DNA from: Amoebophrya sp. A120
Taxonomy: Eukaryota > Sar > Dinophyceae > Syndiniales > Amoebophryaceae
Assembly: GCA_905178155.1 (NCBI GenBank)
Contig: CAJINV010000001.1
Coordinates: 5,920,788-5,984,787 of the forward strand
Length of the DNA stretch: 64,000 bases
Direction: 5' to 3'
The notes below the pieces were generated by a model, which searched no databases, was not told where the DNA came from, and saw only the letters and a list, made by a program, of their open reading frames with translations. The position numbers and the translations under genes are program-made. Within the stretch, counting starts at the first letter, position 1. Every line of letters starts with the position of its first letter. Below, piece after piece: positions 46,549-58,842 of this stretch.

Positions 46549-47254
46549 GTACCGAAGTTGCACACAATCCGCCTTAAAGCTTTTGCTATATCATGCCCGG
46601 TGCTGGCGCATCGTCGGCTGAGGGAGAGTGGTGTCCTTGCTTGCTAGAGTGAATTTTGCAATTTTCCGCACGGCCTCGGTCGCCTCGTCTTCGGAGATGC
46701 TGTAGACGCCGTGTACAGGCAAGGAGAGTCACTATCATGGGAATTTCAGATTTGCTTTCGCTTTGTTTCAAAACAAGGATCCTACGTACCTGTAGTTTCT
46801 TCGGTAAGACGAATATTGGACCTCGTGAGGTCGTAGTTGTCACCAACTTTCTTGCCTCTATGCATGATGCAAGAGCGTCGATTTGGTCGATTTGAATTGT
46901 CGAAATAGTACTTACTACGAGCATCTACAACTATACCGCCCTACTTTCACTATCTATCGTTGTACCATAAATTCGTTACCCGTTGTTCTTCTATCCTGGA
47001 AATAACTGTGCGAGCACTCGCCAGCCTTTGAGGCTGAGTTACAGCGAAGTAACGAACTCATGCGTCAAGTCGTGTCTTCGCAGTTGCATGTGTTGCATGT
47101 GTAGTGTTACAACTCCTGGGATTCGGATTCCACACCAGTTGCTACGTTTGGACGTCGGTCGTGGAGTTAGTTATGGCGAGGAGCACGATTGTTCCTTAAA
47201 GCGGATATTGTCTACTCAGGACGACCACCGCAGTTTGTGCTGTTCCCCAGCACC
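46549..47254. other. Gap before the Ser/Gln-rich gene
   Basis: About 0.7 kb, either an intron of the gene that follows or intergenic sequence. Short ORFs only; no repeat or RNA gene seen. Confidence 0.4.
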
Positions 47255-50200
47255 ATGGCCTACGCCTTGCAACATCAGCACCCGTCGGTTTCGCGGCAGT
47301 CCTCCCGAGCGGCGCCACCGCCCGTGGTTCGACAGATTTCCCTCCAGACACTATTGAGAGGAAAAATCTCCCCTCCCCATATTGAAAAGGTATGTTTCCA
47401 AAAATTTGTGTTGCGCATTTGAGGTCACAAATCACATCTGTCTTGCAAGAAGACAAGGGCAGAAGCTTCCGCCCCATTACGAAAGCGATTTGTCATGCTG
47501 TTGGGCCCAAAGGGGGGACGTTTGCCATGCTGAAATACTAGACCCATACGCCCCTACCTAGCCCGGGGATCTGACCGCAATGCTTTCCTGCAATACAAAT
47601 CCGATTTGTGTACTCAGATCCAGCATCAGAAATTTCGTTTTGATATGGGGAGGGGGGATTTTTCCTTTTGATAGACACCGGGGCAGCTGGTGCAGCCGCG
47701 GATCGGTCTCGGGTTTGACCTAAACTCCCTGCGTCGCATATCCTGTGTAAAAATGTACCCACACCAGAGTTGTCATGCGACTTTGCCATGACAGGAACAT
47801 TTGTGATGCGCAACCCCATGACAGGCATTTTCAATCGTGTTTGGGAACTTGTAATGCTGTAAACAGGATTAGCAGATCGATTTGTGATGCGGCTTTCCTT
47901 GCTACCTTGCACTACCTTACGGACTGAAACTTGTCATGCGTGACTCACAAAGCTCCTAGGTTTGTGTTGCAAAATCCCCATCCTGACTCCGGTGTGGGTA
48001 CGTTTTTACTCAGGATATCGCACCGGCTACAGTCAAGATGGCGCAACAAGTTCTGCGCACATGGGACAGTCGCCCGGCGCTACGGGATCTTTCAATGCAG
48101 GCACCTCGTCAACAACAGCAACCGCGTTGCCGGGAGGCAGCAAGCAGAGCTACTCCTCTGCGACCGCGGTATACTCTCGAAATGAAATATTTGTTTCTGC
48201 AACGTGGAGGAGAAGTATTCTGAACTTCAGTAGTATACTTACAGAAAAGGCCGTGCACCTCGTCGTTAGTTTCCCTTTCCACAGGCACTAAGCATCTGAC
48301 GTCTCATTCGCTTCTTCTTGGAGGGGCGAAGATAAATGTCTTGATCTAAAGCGGCCCGATAAAATTAGACCACCAACTCATCTTGCACCTACAGATGTCA
48401 GTCCCTGTGCAGGCGAGCGTCCCACGGAGCGCCATCAGTCCCGGGTGGGTCCGAGGCACCACTCCATTATTGAGAGGAAAAATCCCCCCTCCCCATATCA
48501 AAACGAAGTTTCTGATGCTCGATTTCCGTACACAAATCAGGGCTGTCTTGCAGTACAGGATTGGAGGCATATGCCGTGCCTGAGTGCAGAGCTTCTGACG
48601 TGGACGCTTAGCATCACAAATGCCTATGCTGTAGCCCAGGTAGCATCACAAACCGCCCGCATAGTGCGGCGGAGACTGTAGAGCTGCCTTCTTGCAAGAC
48701 AAATGTGATTTGTGACCTCAAATCAGCAACACTCACAAATTTGCGGAGACGTAGCTTTTCAATATGGGGAGGGGGGATTTTTCCTTTCAATATCCATTTG
48801 AACAGACACACAACACGATCGAGAGCACCGGAAAGAGTTCCATGCCCGAGCACCCCTTCGTTCAACGAATGCAAAGCGCGCACCAAATGTCCCAGTTGGC
48901 GTACCCGCAGGTCACGCTGTCCCTGGATCGCAGTGTTCGTCCCCAGGCTGGCATAAATCCGGCCACTCCTGCTTCGCAGCAGGTGCAGGTGCAGACAACC
49001 ACTTCGGCCAGCAGTAGCAGTCGCGGCGGGTCTTTTGTGGACCAGGCAGCATTTCATCTGCAGCAGCAGTCGCGGTTTCACAGCACCGGAACGACGTCGA
49101 CGCAGAATAGACCCGCAACGGTGCTGACCACGGCGGCCGGCGCCGGAGGTCCTATGAAGGCCTACACGCCAACCGCGGCGATGGAGCAGGCGTATTTCGA
49201 TAATCGCACGATTAGTGACGTGGAGCGCATTGATGTGCGGCTGTTGCAAAAGGACCGAACCAAAGAGGCTGGCACGCCCAATAGCGTCTTTCGCCGAATC
49301 AGTGCTTCGAGCGGCATCGGCAGTGCAGCTGGAGTTGGTGCTGGTGTCAACGTTTCGCAATCTGGTGCGCCGAGCTCCTTGCTAAAGCCGGTGCTGATAC
49401 ACCAGCAGCAGGAAAATTTATCGCAAAGCGCGTCGAAAAAAACGTCCGCACAAGAAACGCTGCTCCGACAACATGCCGCTTCCCAGCCAAGCCAGCTAGG
49501 ACGTGGAGGCACGTCCTCTACTTCCTCCTCCGCCGGGCCAGCCACACGAAGTCAGAATATACCTGTAGCGGCTGTGGTGTCAGCAACCGAACCTCTAAAC
49601 ACCTCAGACGTGGTGGTTTTGGAGGTACTTGCTTAATATTCAGCAAACAAACATTAGAATGTCAATGTATCGACACGTAGAGCAAACGCCATAGGGTGCA
49701 ACCTGTAAGCATCGTACAACAGGAGGTTTGATATGTGAAAGAACTCATCGGGTAGATAAAATCTGGAGCCACAAACTGAATCTGAAACCAGGCCCAGCAA
49801 TCCTCTATTGCAGCGGACCAATCGTCTACCGTGAACCTGCTAGATCAATTTGGGGTCTCCCAAAGTGCGAGCAATTTGCACGCTGATCTCCGGGACACAT
49901 CTGGGTTACTACTACACGATGCTCCTCCGCCGCCAACGTTGCAGGTGAATCTCACAACCGCACCAGCGGCGTCGCGCGGCTCTCTGCCGCCCCACCGAGC
50001 CGCCGCGGAGCCGCGGATGTCCATGGAGTCCTCTCCGGAGCTATGCGATGTAAATTTCCTAGACATGTACAAAATGCATCACAAATGTCGCTACCTTGCA
50101 GAGTCCAACTTGTCATGCTGGACTAGGATTGAAGGCCAGTTTTGTCATGCCGAAACTGCATTTGTACGTGTACGGGAAATTTACTGTGGATAGGAGCCTA

Positions 50201-51700
50201 TGGACATGAGTTCCATCCGAGCGAAGCTGAACCGCATCTACGAACTGGTCGGAAAGCAGGAGAACCGGATGTCTTGTTTGTCGGACAACGTGGGGTCCCC
50301 GCAGGATTCCATTTTCGGCCTAGGAACAGCGCCCGGTGGAGCGATTGTTCCGTCCTCGGTGAAAAAGGGCGCAAAGCAAACCTCGGGGCCCAACTCTCTT
50401 GCCGAGGAGGGGGTTGTACAACCAGATCGGCGATCGCCGCTCGGGCAGTCTGCGAGCAGCGTCCAGCTCTCCGCGCAGCGCAGTCCCATGCCAGCAAGGA
50501 GCGCGCAGCAGCAGCAGCAGCAGGTAGCGCAACGAGCCGCAGCACACACGACGCCGGGGGCCGGTAGCAGCGGGGGCCAGCACGACAGTCACTTCCAGCA
50601 AAACAATAAATCGCAACGTGCCGACCGGAGACCGCACCAGACCATCTCTGACGACCTGCAATCACGCCCACACGAGAGCCCTCTGCCAGTGGCGACGCCG
50701 CAAACTCACAACTCCCAAGCCGCGAACCGCAGGGGAGGTAAAAAAATAAAAATGACTTGTGAATATTCCTGTATCTTCGATACAACTGACAGTTGTATCA
50801 CATCATACACCCCGCTATCGCATGCGCACCAGCATATCGATACTTCGACATCGAAAAGCGCAAATGATGAAAACTACGTGCTGTAGGTTCGACCGTCACA
50901 TCTCAAGCAACGGAGCTGGGCACCGTGGTACGCGCGGCTCCAGGGAGCAGTCGCAGCCGAATCATCGAGGCCGCTGAAGAATATTCGCCCTCACGAAAGC
51001 AACTGGAATTCAACGCGAATGACATCTCACCGATTCCCAATGAGTACTCAAAATTGGCGGAATCGAGCCGCAAGGACTTCGCTGAAGTTTTCGCAGGTTT
51101 GCTCAAATGCTTGGTGCAAAGATAAAGAATTACACTGGATTATCATTTTTCAGATTCGTTGTAGTCTCAGCAGTGTATGTTGGTTCGTTTAACCGAAGCG
51201 ACATCATAAGCGAAAAACGCAGTGTGGGCGAGGGGGAAGGAGCCCTTTTGCAGCGCAGTGGCTTCTCGCACTGGCTTTTCAATCCAAAATTCAAATTACA
51301 GATCACGTCGGCGAGGACGTAGCAGAAGGCCCGACCCCGAGCCACGAGCAGTCCACGCTACGATCCTTTCCGATAGTCGGAGGTATGAAGCTGGCGAAGA
51401 TGGGCGGGGCTTCCTCGTCTGCCTCTCCGAAGGGGCCACCAGAACGGACGCAGTACTTTCTATCTTGCTGTTGTTGGAGCGGGAGCGAGCTCAGCCGCTA
51501 CGGCTTGTACGAAGCTCAAAACGCTTGTGCTTCCAAGATGAAACAAACGAAATAATTTTTTCTTGATTCGCAAACGCGGATATGCTAGAAGTTTAAGTTT
51601 TGGTAGCGAATTTTCATTCTAATACTACATACCAGGCAACGTTCCCCGCATGGGTCCGCTCACTCGCCCGGTTCTTCAGTGGATGAGGAATTCCTGCTGA
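47255..51700 (+). CDS. Ser/Gln/Ala-rich unknown protein, four introners
   Basis: Exons 47255-47351, 47679-47738, 48023-48168, 48395-48467, 48798-49624, 49792-50041, 50198-50737, 50887-51096, 51302-51382, 51636-51700 give 782 aa with all phases consistent. Nearly the whole protein is low-complexity (Ser, Gln, Ala, Thr, Pro, Gly), including a short poly-Gln run. More ordered islands are TAAMEQAYFDNRTISDVERI (~aa 260), MDMSSIRAKLNRIYELVGKQ (~490) and an acidic stretch near the C-terminus (KLAESSRKDFAEVFADHVGE). No known domain. The four introners (B1, D, B1, F) alternate with GT-AG introns. The neighbouring GAR-domain gene has the same style, perhaps both scaffold or cytoskeletal proteins; that is a guess. 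ATG at 47255 is used because upstream continuation is uncertain. Confidence 0.7.
47352..47673. mobile_element. Introner element, family B (subfamily B1)
   Basis: 322 bp; starts TATTG, ends GATA; ends with CTCCCCTCCCCATATTG and complement. Target duplication GACAC at 47347-47351 and 47674-47678. Excision joins ISLQT to PGQLVQP in frame. Confidence 0.9.
47739..48017. mobile_element. Introner element, family D
   Basis: 279 bp; ends with AAAATGTACCCACACC and complement. Target duplication TCGCA at 47734-47738 and 48018-48022. The exon between it and the previous introner is 60 nt. Opposite orientation to the copy at 27867. Confidence 0.9.
48468..48792. mobile_element. Introner element, family B (subfamily B1)
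   Basis: 325 bp; starts TATTG, ends CAATA. Target duplication TCCAT at 48463-48467 and 48793-48797. Excision joins RGTTP to FEQTHNT in frame. Opposite orientation to the copy at 47352 in the same gene. Confidence 0.9.
50042..50192. mobile_element. Introner element, family F
   Basis: 151 bp; starts TATG, ends GATA; contains ACATGTACAAAATGC and GTACGTGTACGGG near the ends. Target duplication GGAGC at 50037-50041 and 50193-50197. Excision joins ESSPE to PMDMSSI in frame. Confidence 0.88.
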
Positions 51701-51899
51701 AAAAGTATTTTTTCAGATTCTTGTTTAACTACGATCTATGGTTTGCCGTTTGCAGAACGAGCGTCAGAATTCATAAGAACTGCGACTGGCTCTGCTGCTT
51801 CTCTTGTAAAATTCTTTGTCCACCGATCATGCGGAGAACAGGCATTTTTTCCTGTAACAAACGACTTACAGGATCGCGTTCCTGCAGAAACACGCGTCG

Positions 51900-54800
51900 A
51901 TGTCAGATTCCGCCCTTGTCCTGGAGTGTCGGAAGCTTGGGGTGTTAAAGACACTGAATTCCCGCTCGGAAATGATGGAGATTTTGGAGGAGAAGTTACT
52001 GCGCGGCGGCGAGCAGCGACCAGCCCCGGACGGGGGCAACAGGATTAACAAAACAGCATCGGTAATACCGGGGAAGAACAGTAGTGGTGCAGTTGTGTCA
52101 GCAACTGCTTTAGGCGGCGCCAAGACAACATTCGGGGCCTCAAAAGATGCAGCAACCACTGCAGGTCCTCTCAACATCAACTCCGACGCGGCGGCAGGAG
52201 CTCCTGCTGCGCCGACCACGCCAGTGGACTTGCTGCAAAGGTCGTACGAAGTTCCGTCTACGGCGCCGCCGAAGAAGCGTCCGGGGGAGACACCAACTGC
52301 CTTGCAAGGGTCGCTCGGAGGTGGTGGAACAGGTGACAATTTATCATTTCATCCGGGGATCATGTTGCAGCACTCCACTTCTTCCTCATCATCCTCCGGC
52401 GCGGCAAGAAATAAAGGAGGTGTGCGAGGAGTCGGAGCCACTCCAGATCCAGAAAGCAGCAAGCATCAGCCATCCGGGGTCAAGGAGAAATTATACCGCA
52501 AAGATGTTGAGAACAAGCACAAGGAAGCGGCTTCTGCTGGAGTGGCAGAACGAACTGGTGAGGATAGTACAACCAATAGGAAAGTAGATCCTGGAAATAA
52601 AGACTACGAGGTTCTTCATCCTGGAACGGCCGGTACTTCTACTTCTTCCAGAGGGGACCAACAAATAAGACCAACAGCACCGCAAATAAACGAGACGAAA
52701 AAGATAACTACGGGGACCACACCAGCTGCGGCTTCATCGGTTGTGCCGCCCCGATTCGACGCGTCCACGGCTGCGGTGCTGGAGGAGGTGTTCCAGGAAT
52801 TCACCGGGGTGCCGGGCAACGCGGGACTCTTGCGCCGCGAACACGCCGCAGAGTGCTGCCTGCAGGTGTACAACACCGTGGCCGAGTATTCCGCCCGGCC
52901 GGACTTCGTGGCTGATTCGGTGGAGCAGCGCTTTCCCCGGTTTGACTACGACGGGGACGACAAACTGACTTTCGAGGAGTTCCAGGAAATGTGTGCCTGG
53001 TTGGTCGTCGAGGCGGAGCCCGAAGCGGAGCTTGAGAAGCATTTTGACCCGTGGGACGATCACGCGGCTGGTGCCACCGAAGAGGACGACGCACATATTA
53101 ATTCCGAGGAGATAAAGAGTCGTGGTGCGTCGCAGCTGTACGAGACGCTGCCGCCCCCAGATCCCAACCGCGAGGTGCTGTACCCGGTGTCTTTCCGCCG
53201 GTGGCGCTGCCGCGGGCGGGGTTCCTCATCTGCGGGCTCATCACAGCAGAGTACAGTGTATTCAGCCACGAAAATCTGCAAAACGCAGATGTGCCTCCCG
53301 CAGGACCTGGTCCGAAAGGAGCTACGCCGGGCCGACCACGCGGCACGCCGCAACAAGAGTTTACTGCCTTTCTCGCACAGGTATAGTACTACAAGAGCGA
53401 TTTGCGTTATTTGCAGTTTGCCGTTTTTTTTCAATTTGTACAGGAGTCGCTGTTGATCTTGATGTTGTTGTCATCTTCAAAGAAGCATATGAACTTGATT
53501 CGAATCAATTGGATTGCACCAGAGCCGAATTACATTTGTCAAAGTAAGTCGGTCCTTCCTCCCAACCACCACGATCGCTTCGGCGCGGCAAGAGAAATAT
53601 GATGACCACTTTCCATTGAATGTTTGAATTTGATACACGTCAGATACGAGTCGACGTACTCTTACTTCTTGCTCCGGAAGCACGCCGGCGTGGAGTTGCC
53701 GGTTTTTTGGACCCGGGTCGAACACACGAACGGCGTCGAGTTCGAGAATATGCATCGCAAAAGTATCGTACCAATAGAAATCGCGTGACAGAATTTCCTG
53801 AGCGTGAGAAATGGAATGCGTAGTAAAAAACTGAGCTAGTGACGAACAAGATGCGGATGCATGACTGCGATTAGTACGAGTGCGATACTTTTGCAGTGTC
53901 GATAGAGAAGTGGCTTAGCGAGATCGTGCGCCAGCTCCTGAAAGCAGTTGCCTTTCTGCACCAGGAGCGCCTGGTGCATGGCAACATTTGTCCCAGCACC
54001 GTCATCGTCGACGACCACCAGGGCCGGGCGGTTCCCGCGGTTGCGCTCGCAGAAACTGGGCTCACCGCTCTCTTTCGGCATCAGGTATTTGATAGAGAAA
54101 CATTTTTTCTTTGTATAGGGTTAAGTAGTCTTAATAGTTTTTGAAAGTCATCAGAGTTCATCTGGTTCGAAATGAACGCCGCAGTTCGGCGGCACTGGAG
54201 CTGCAGCGCAAGTTTCCATGAGCAGGGGCGCAAAATCCGATACTGGTAAAGATTGTATCTTGTTCGTGGTACAACTCAAGAACAACTACAGGAGCAACAT
54301 GGAAGTTTCTCGTGTAAAGTAAGATATCCACCCTCCACAAAATTTAGGAAACTTGGGCACTGTCCTCGGGTTTGGACGCGGTTTGCGAAGCTGGCGAAGT
54401 AGTACCCCGTGGGGATCATGCACCATCAGGGGACCTCCACGGAGGCACGCCAAGCCGTTTTGACGCAAGTGCCAAGGGAGACATCTGGTCCCTCGGGGTG
54501 GTCTTCTACCAGTTTCTCACCGGCAAGACGCCGCCATTTTCCCCGTCGTCTCCCTCTGCAGAGCATGGCAAATCCGCCGATCTGATCGCCGATCTGAGTC
54601 AGTGGTCCAGCTTGAAGCACATTTCGCCCCTGGCCAGCTCGCTTTGCAGTTTCATGCTTTCCAAGGACAGTAAAACGCGGCCGAGCGCGCGGCTCTGCCT
54701 GCAGCACGATTGGTTTCGCTACGCGGAGCGGCTGACGACAAATGGGCCACCGACCGGCTCGCCGACGGCGGACCAGGCGTTTTCACTCATGAAGCCGAAC

Positions 54801-55516
54801 TACGTCCGCATAGGAGACCTGGAAATCCGGCTGCGCGGGGCCATTCGGGCGATCGCGTGGGAGTTCCCTTTTCCCATCCCGATTGGGGCGGTGGACGCCT
54901 GCACCCGGTTTGAGGAGCTGGTGGACTTTGGGCTCTCGCCGGACACCACGGACGCCGTGGCCCAAATGATCCCTGGCACCCTTCTCGAAGACCCCATTTT
55001 CGTCCGCCATTTGATTGGCGCCGCACTCACCATCAAGCTGAACGAGCTAGACGAGGTATGATAGCACTCCGGAAATCGTTGTATACAGAAAAAATTTTAT
55101 TGCTGTACTAGTCGGCTTCAGTGCTACTTCTATCAAGAATCGTGAGTACCTACTGTGTCTGGTTCGACAAATTGTGATTGACGCTGGATATGCTAGTGGA
55201 ATGTCACGATGATGAATCTGAGTGTGTGCTGTGTGTGAGCATGTTGACGCGGTCCCTCTCTCTTTACTAGGTTTTGTCGACGATATTCGGTGCCGTGCCA
55301 CCGTACGAAGAGATAGCGGTGGGGGAGCTGCTGCAGGAGCTCGAGGCCGTCGAGGTTGAGGATCTCGACGCCGCGCGCGCGAATCTGATGCAGTTGTTGC
55401 AGCAACAAGAGAGCCTCGAGGTCCGAACCACCTATCAGTGGCTGCGGTCGCACATGTGCTCCGAGCCCACGGGGGATTCCGAAGAGTTTCATCTGGGTAC
55501 TTCCACCGAGCTGTAG
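51900..55516 (+). CDS. EF-hand protein with C-terminal pseudokinase domain
   Basis: Exons 51900-53358, 53444-53543, 53644-53762, 53897-54084, 54348-55055, 55271-55516, all GT-AG, give 939 aa. Residues 1-~290 are disordered. A canonical EF-hand loop lies at 349-360 (DYDGDDKLTFEE), with the calcium positions intact, preceded by a helix that may form a degenerate partner hand. The kinase-like domain (~470-730) shows VFWTRVEHTNGVEFENM near the hinge, then KWLSEIVRQLLKAVAFLH, the catalytic-loop equivalent LVHGNICPSTVIV (H587-G588-N589 instead of HRD, and no Lys two residues on), ETG (612-614) instead of DFG, and a good helix F motif (KGDIWSLGVVFYQFLTGK, D667). The catalytic Asp and DFG Asp are absent, so it should be catalytically dead. 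The C-terminal ~200 residues are helical. EF-hand before kinase recalls some alveolate CDPK variants; a calcium-responsive scaffold is inference. Confidence 0.78.
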
Positions 55517-57157
55517 CCCGTCAGGGGGGAAGTCAGGGGAGAAGTACCTGCGAGTACTACGAGACGACTGAGAAGCCCGGTAGAAGGAAAAATGGAGATA
55601 GCTTTTCTCTACGGTCCTTCTCCTGCTCCTGGCGGACGCGGCTGCAGATCGATGTTTGCGGCACTTCTTTTTACCTTCTCATAACATCGTCGTCCAAGTG
55701 TAAGATGAGTATGTATCAATCTTCTAGTGCAAAAACCAGGAACAGGGAGTGCGATCGCGGGACAAATGTGGCAGTTTGCGTTTTCGTACTTCCGTGTACT
55801 TCGTGTTGAACATAATAAATTCAACGCGAACATAGCAACAATTGGTTCGCTTCAAGTGCGACATGCTGAAGAGAAGATTTTTTTCGGATTCGTTCAATAC
55901 CAACGAAAATTTCGTGTACACTGGCTTTTTACTTTCAAAGGATGGATAAAATCAAAAGGTTTATTTCAAAGTAACGCTGCGCTTGCAGGCTCGGGCTCGG
56001 CTGGGAAGAATATATTTATATAGGCAAAACAAAAGCAAGGTAAGAGCTAATTTATCACTTCAAGGCAGATCGAGATCCAGATTGAATTGATAGAGAGAGC
56101 AGGAACCAGGTATGTGACGCTGAACAGATACAGAAAAAAACTTAAACTTCAACGTAGTAAAACGTATCGCCATTCCACAGAGCCTCGTGAAAGAAGGCAG
56201 TTGTATCAAATTCGAGTGCATCCTCTCAACACGGCATACGTGCTGATAGGGGGCGATATTAACGCACGTTTCCGATTATGTCGCGTTTACTGTGTGCGAA
56301 AAGTTGTTGTGCGGTTGCGCCGCCCCGTCTCGTAGCGACGGACCAAAATCAATACAAACAGAAGCAGTGCCAGAGTGGTGCGTTTTATCGGTCGCTGTGA
56401 AAGACAAAGAATTCGAATTAGTCGGTTCCGATTTTTCTTTAATTCGTGCAACGGACTGTGTCGACCTCGACATGGTCCGATGCAACGACACAGTCAGCGG
56501 AGGTGCATGTCGGTAAAATCGTGCATGAATTCGTCCAAGTCGTCAGTCTGTCGTCCACATTCGAGCGGTCACGAAGAAGGCACCGCTTCTCGTTTCGGTT
56601 GTGTCCTAGCGTCCTAGCGTCGGTTTGAATTAAGTACTATCGTGCGCCAGCTGCTATAAATGTACTATCGTCCGTTACAATAACTCTCGTACAAAAGAAC
56701 ACTTGACGTACAAGAAGTGGATTTCGGTCTCCGTCGGCGATCGTACGTTCGCGCGCATAAAAATATAAACGGGGTTTCGCTCCCCTACACATCAATGTTT
56801 TTTCGTGCAGAAGGGTTTCAAGTAGAACTACATATGCAGAATTTCTTCCTCAAACTATGACAGTGTTGGTTGTGGTAGCCCCTGTAGCGGCCAATTTCAG
56901 AAGGTGGAATCCAACAAAAACATCTGATCTGCAACTGCGCAAGTACTTACAACTTCCTATCAAGAAATCCAAATCTCGCTAGTATACAAATACGAAACGA
57001 CACGGAACGTCGTGAACGGTGGAAACAAACTCATTCCCAACTAGTACTAGTATCCCTACTAGTACCTGTGTGTAAGACCTCCAAACGAGGACTGCAGCAA
57101 CGAAAGAACAGTAAACAACGACGACTTGATCGTTTGCTGGACACAGAGCTCTCGAAG
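55517..57157. other. Intergenic
   Basis: About 1.6 kb. Short ORFs only, none with domains or splice partners; no repeat, introner or RNA gene seen. Confidence 0.5.
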
Positions 57158-58842
57158 ATGCGGAAGGCGATCCAGTTCTTCGTGGCCGCTGCGGCGCTGC
57201 ACGTCGAGGCCGTGAAAGTTGAAGTGGATATATCCTCCGTGAAATCCCCATCGCCCTCAATTTGTCATGCACGTGCGACACAGTTGAAGTTTTTATGATT
57301 CTACCACCAGTGCATGATCATGACCATGAGATGAAGCATGGATTTCGGTATGAGTCGCAATATCCACCAAAATTATGATGGTGAGGGCGATGGTTTTGCA
57401 CAGCATAGCACACGCGGAAGAAAATCGATGTCGACACGACAACCGCGAACAAGAAGACCCTGGTGTATCACATCAAGAATTGTTGTACTTCCCCTCAGCG
57501 TCAGATGAAAAACTGAAAAGTTTGTTATGGAGAGTCCAAAAGAAACAGAAACAGGAACAGCTGTATGGTGGATTGGCACGACTTGGCTGCACTAAGAACC
57601 TTTAGAATTTCTAGATACGAGCACCCGATCCAAAATGCAATCCTTCACGTGTAATTACAGTATACTCGTCTGGGTCGACCAGTAGAAGTTAGTAACTCTA
57701 ACTCCAACTCACACAGAAAATCAAACCAAAACATTTCGTTTCGGTGCAATTGCAGCTCTTTCGCACAAGAACATGGCAGGAAATTCTGAAAGAGCCGCTG
57801 CACGACACTGCGGATATACGGTTAGAATCAGACGCAGATGTGAAATTGCGCTGCTCCTCGGTAAGTGGGAAGCGACATTTTCATTTGCTTTGGCTTTCAG
57901 CTTTCTGAAACCAGAAGACTCAGTTTGCATTCTGTACTTTTGCATGCGTACTACTGGCGTTATCTCTCCTAGCAAGCTGACGTCTGTCCAGGCGAGCTCG
58001 TGCGAAAGTGTGGCGCATATTCAGGAACTGCTCTGCTTTGAGGTGGGAAGTAATTTCAATGTGATAAAGGGGCGGACAATATGAAAGCGAAAAGTCTCCG
58101 GCCTTCCGAACGCACGGAATTGGAAGTTTGGGATGCATGATGAAAAATGTAAATGGTTCTGTAGTTTTAGCTGTACACCTACACGTATACAACGCAGTAT
58201 GAATGATCTGGTGTTTGAAGATGGGAAGGGCGACGTGTGCTCTAGTGAAAGAAAACTTTGAATGGAGATCAGACGAACACAAATGTATCTGTATGGCATT
58301 CACATTGTTTCCAAGTACAACAAATAGTTTCACTATCCTTCCTTGGCAGCTGTGTGTGGTGCGGGCTTCAGGCCCGAACCACTTCATCCCTCGTCCTAGG
58401 AGAGGAGGACTTGTGTAAGTGCTTCCTCTTCAAATCCAGTAGTAGAACGGCGTACGATCGTCAGGGACTTTTCACCTTGATAGAGAAAACGAATACCAAG
58501 GGAAAGGATGGCGGTTGCTGCGGTGAGGAAGAGGTCATGTGCAAGGACATTGCGAAAGGCGATCGGGCAAAATGCGATGAAGGCCAGGAATGGTACAACG
58601 GCGGAAAAATGCCGAAACACGTATGATAGTGGACAATTTTCCTTCCCCCTAGTAGTAATTTGTGACGCAAATAAGTACCAAATTTACATACCGCCCAATT
58701 CAGGATGATTGTCTCGGACCCTGGGCCTGCCCCGCAAATGAGGGGGAGGGGGAACTGTCCAACATCATAGGACGACGAAGGCGACACGGATAAGCACAAA
58801 AAGTATTGCTGTAGGAAGAGCACGTCCTTCATGTGCTGCTAA
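57158..58842 (+). CDS. Small Cys-rich secreted protein (tentative exon model)
   Basis: Tentative exons 57158-57238, 57756-57860, 57973-57999, 58405-58620, 58771-58842 (all phase 0, 166 aa). The N-terminus MRKAIQFFVAAAALHVEA is a good signal peptide. The remainder is hydrophilic and Cys-rich, with motifs LRCSS, ADVCPG, DLCKCFLF, GGCCGEEEVMCKDI, RAKCDEG and a C-terminal YCCRKSTSFMCC. At least 13 Cys suggest several disulfides. No family recognised. The 57239-57755 intron is long and could hide an exon; the acceptor at 58404 and the 58621-58770 junction are alternatives among several. Such proteins are effector or cell-surface candidates in a parasite, but nothing here proves that. Confidence 0.55.

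Noticed and set aside
53122-53547. Alternative frames (Arg/Cys-rich and Pro/Gly-rich) across the EF-hand/kinase junction
   Set aside because: One alternative gives an attractive kinase-like segment after 53444 but breaks phase at 53543 and 53897. A GT donor at 53359 with the main frame keeps every later phase and leads into the helix before the catalytic loop.
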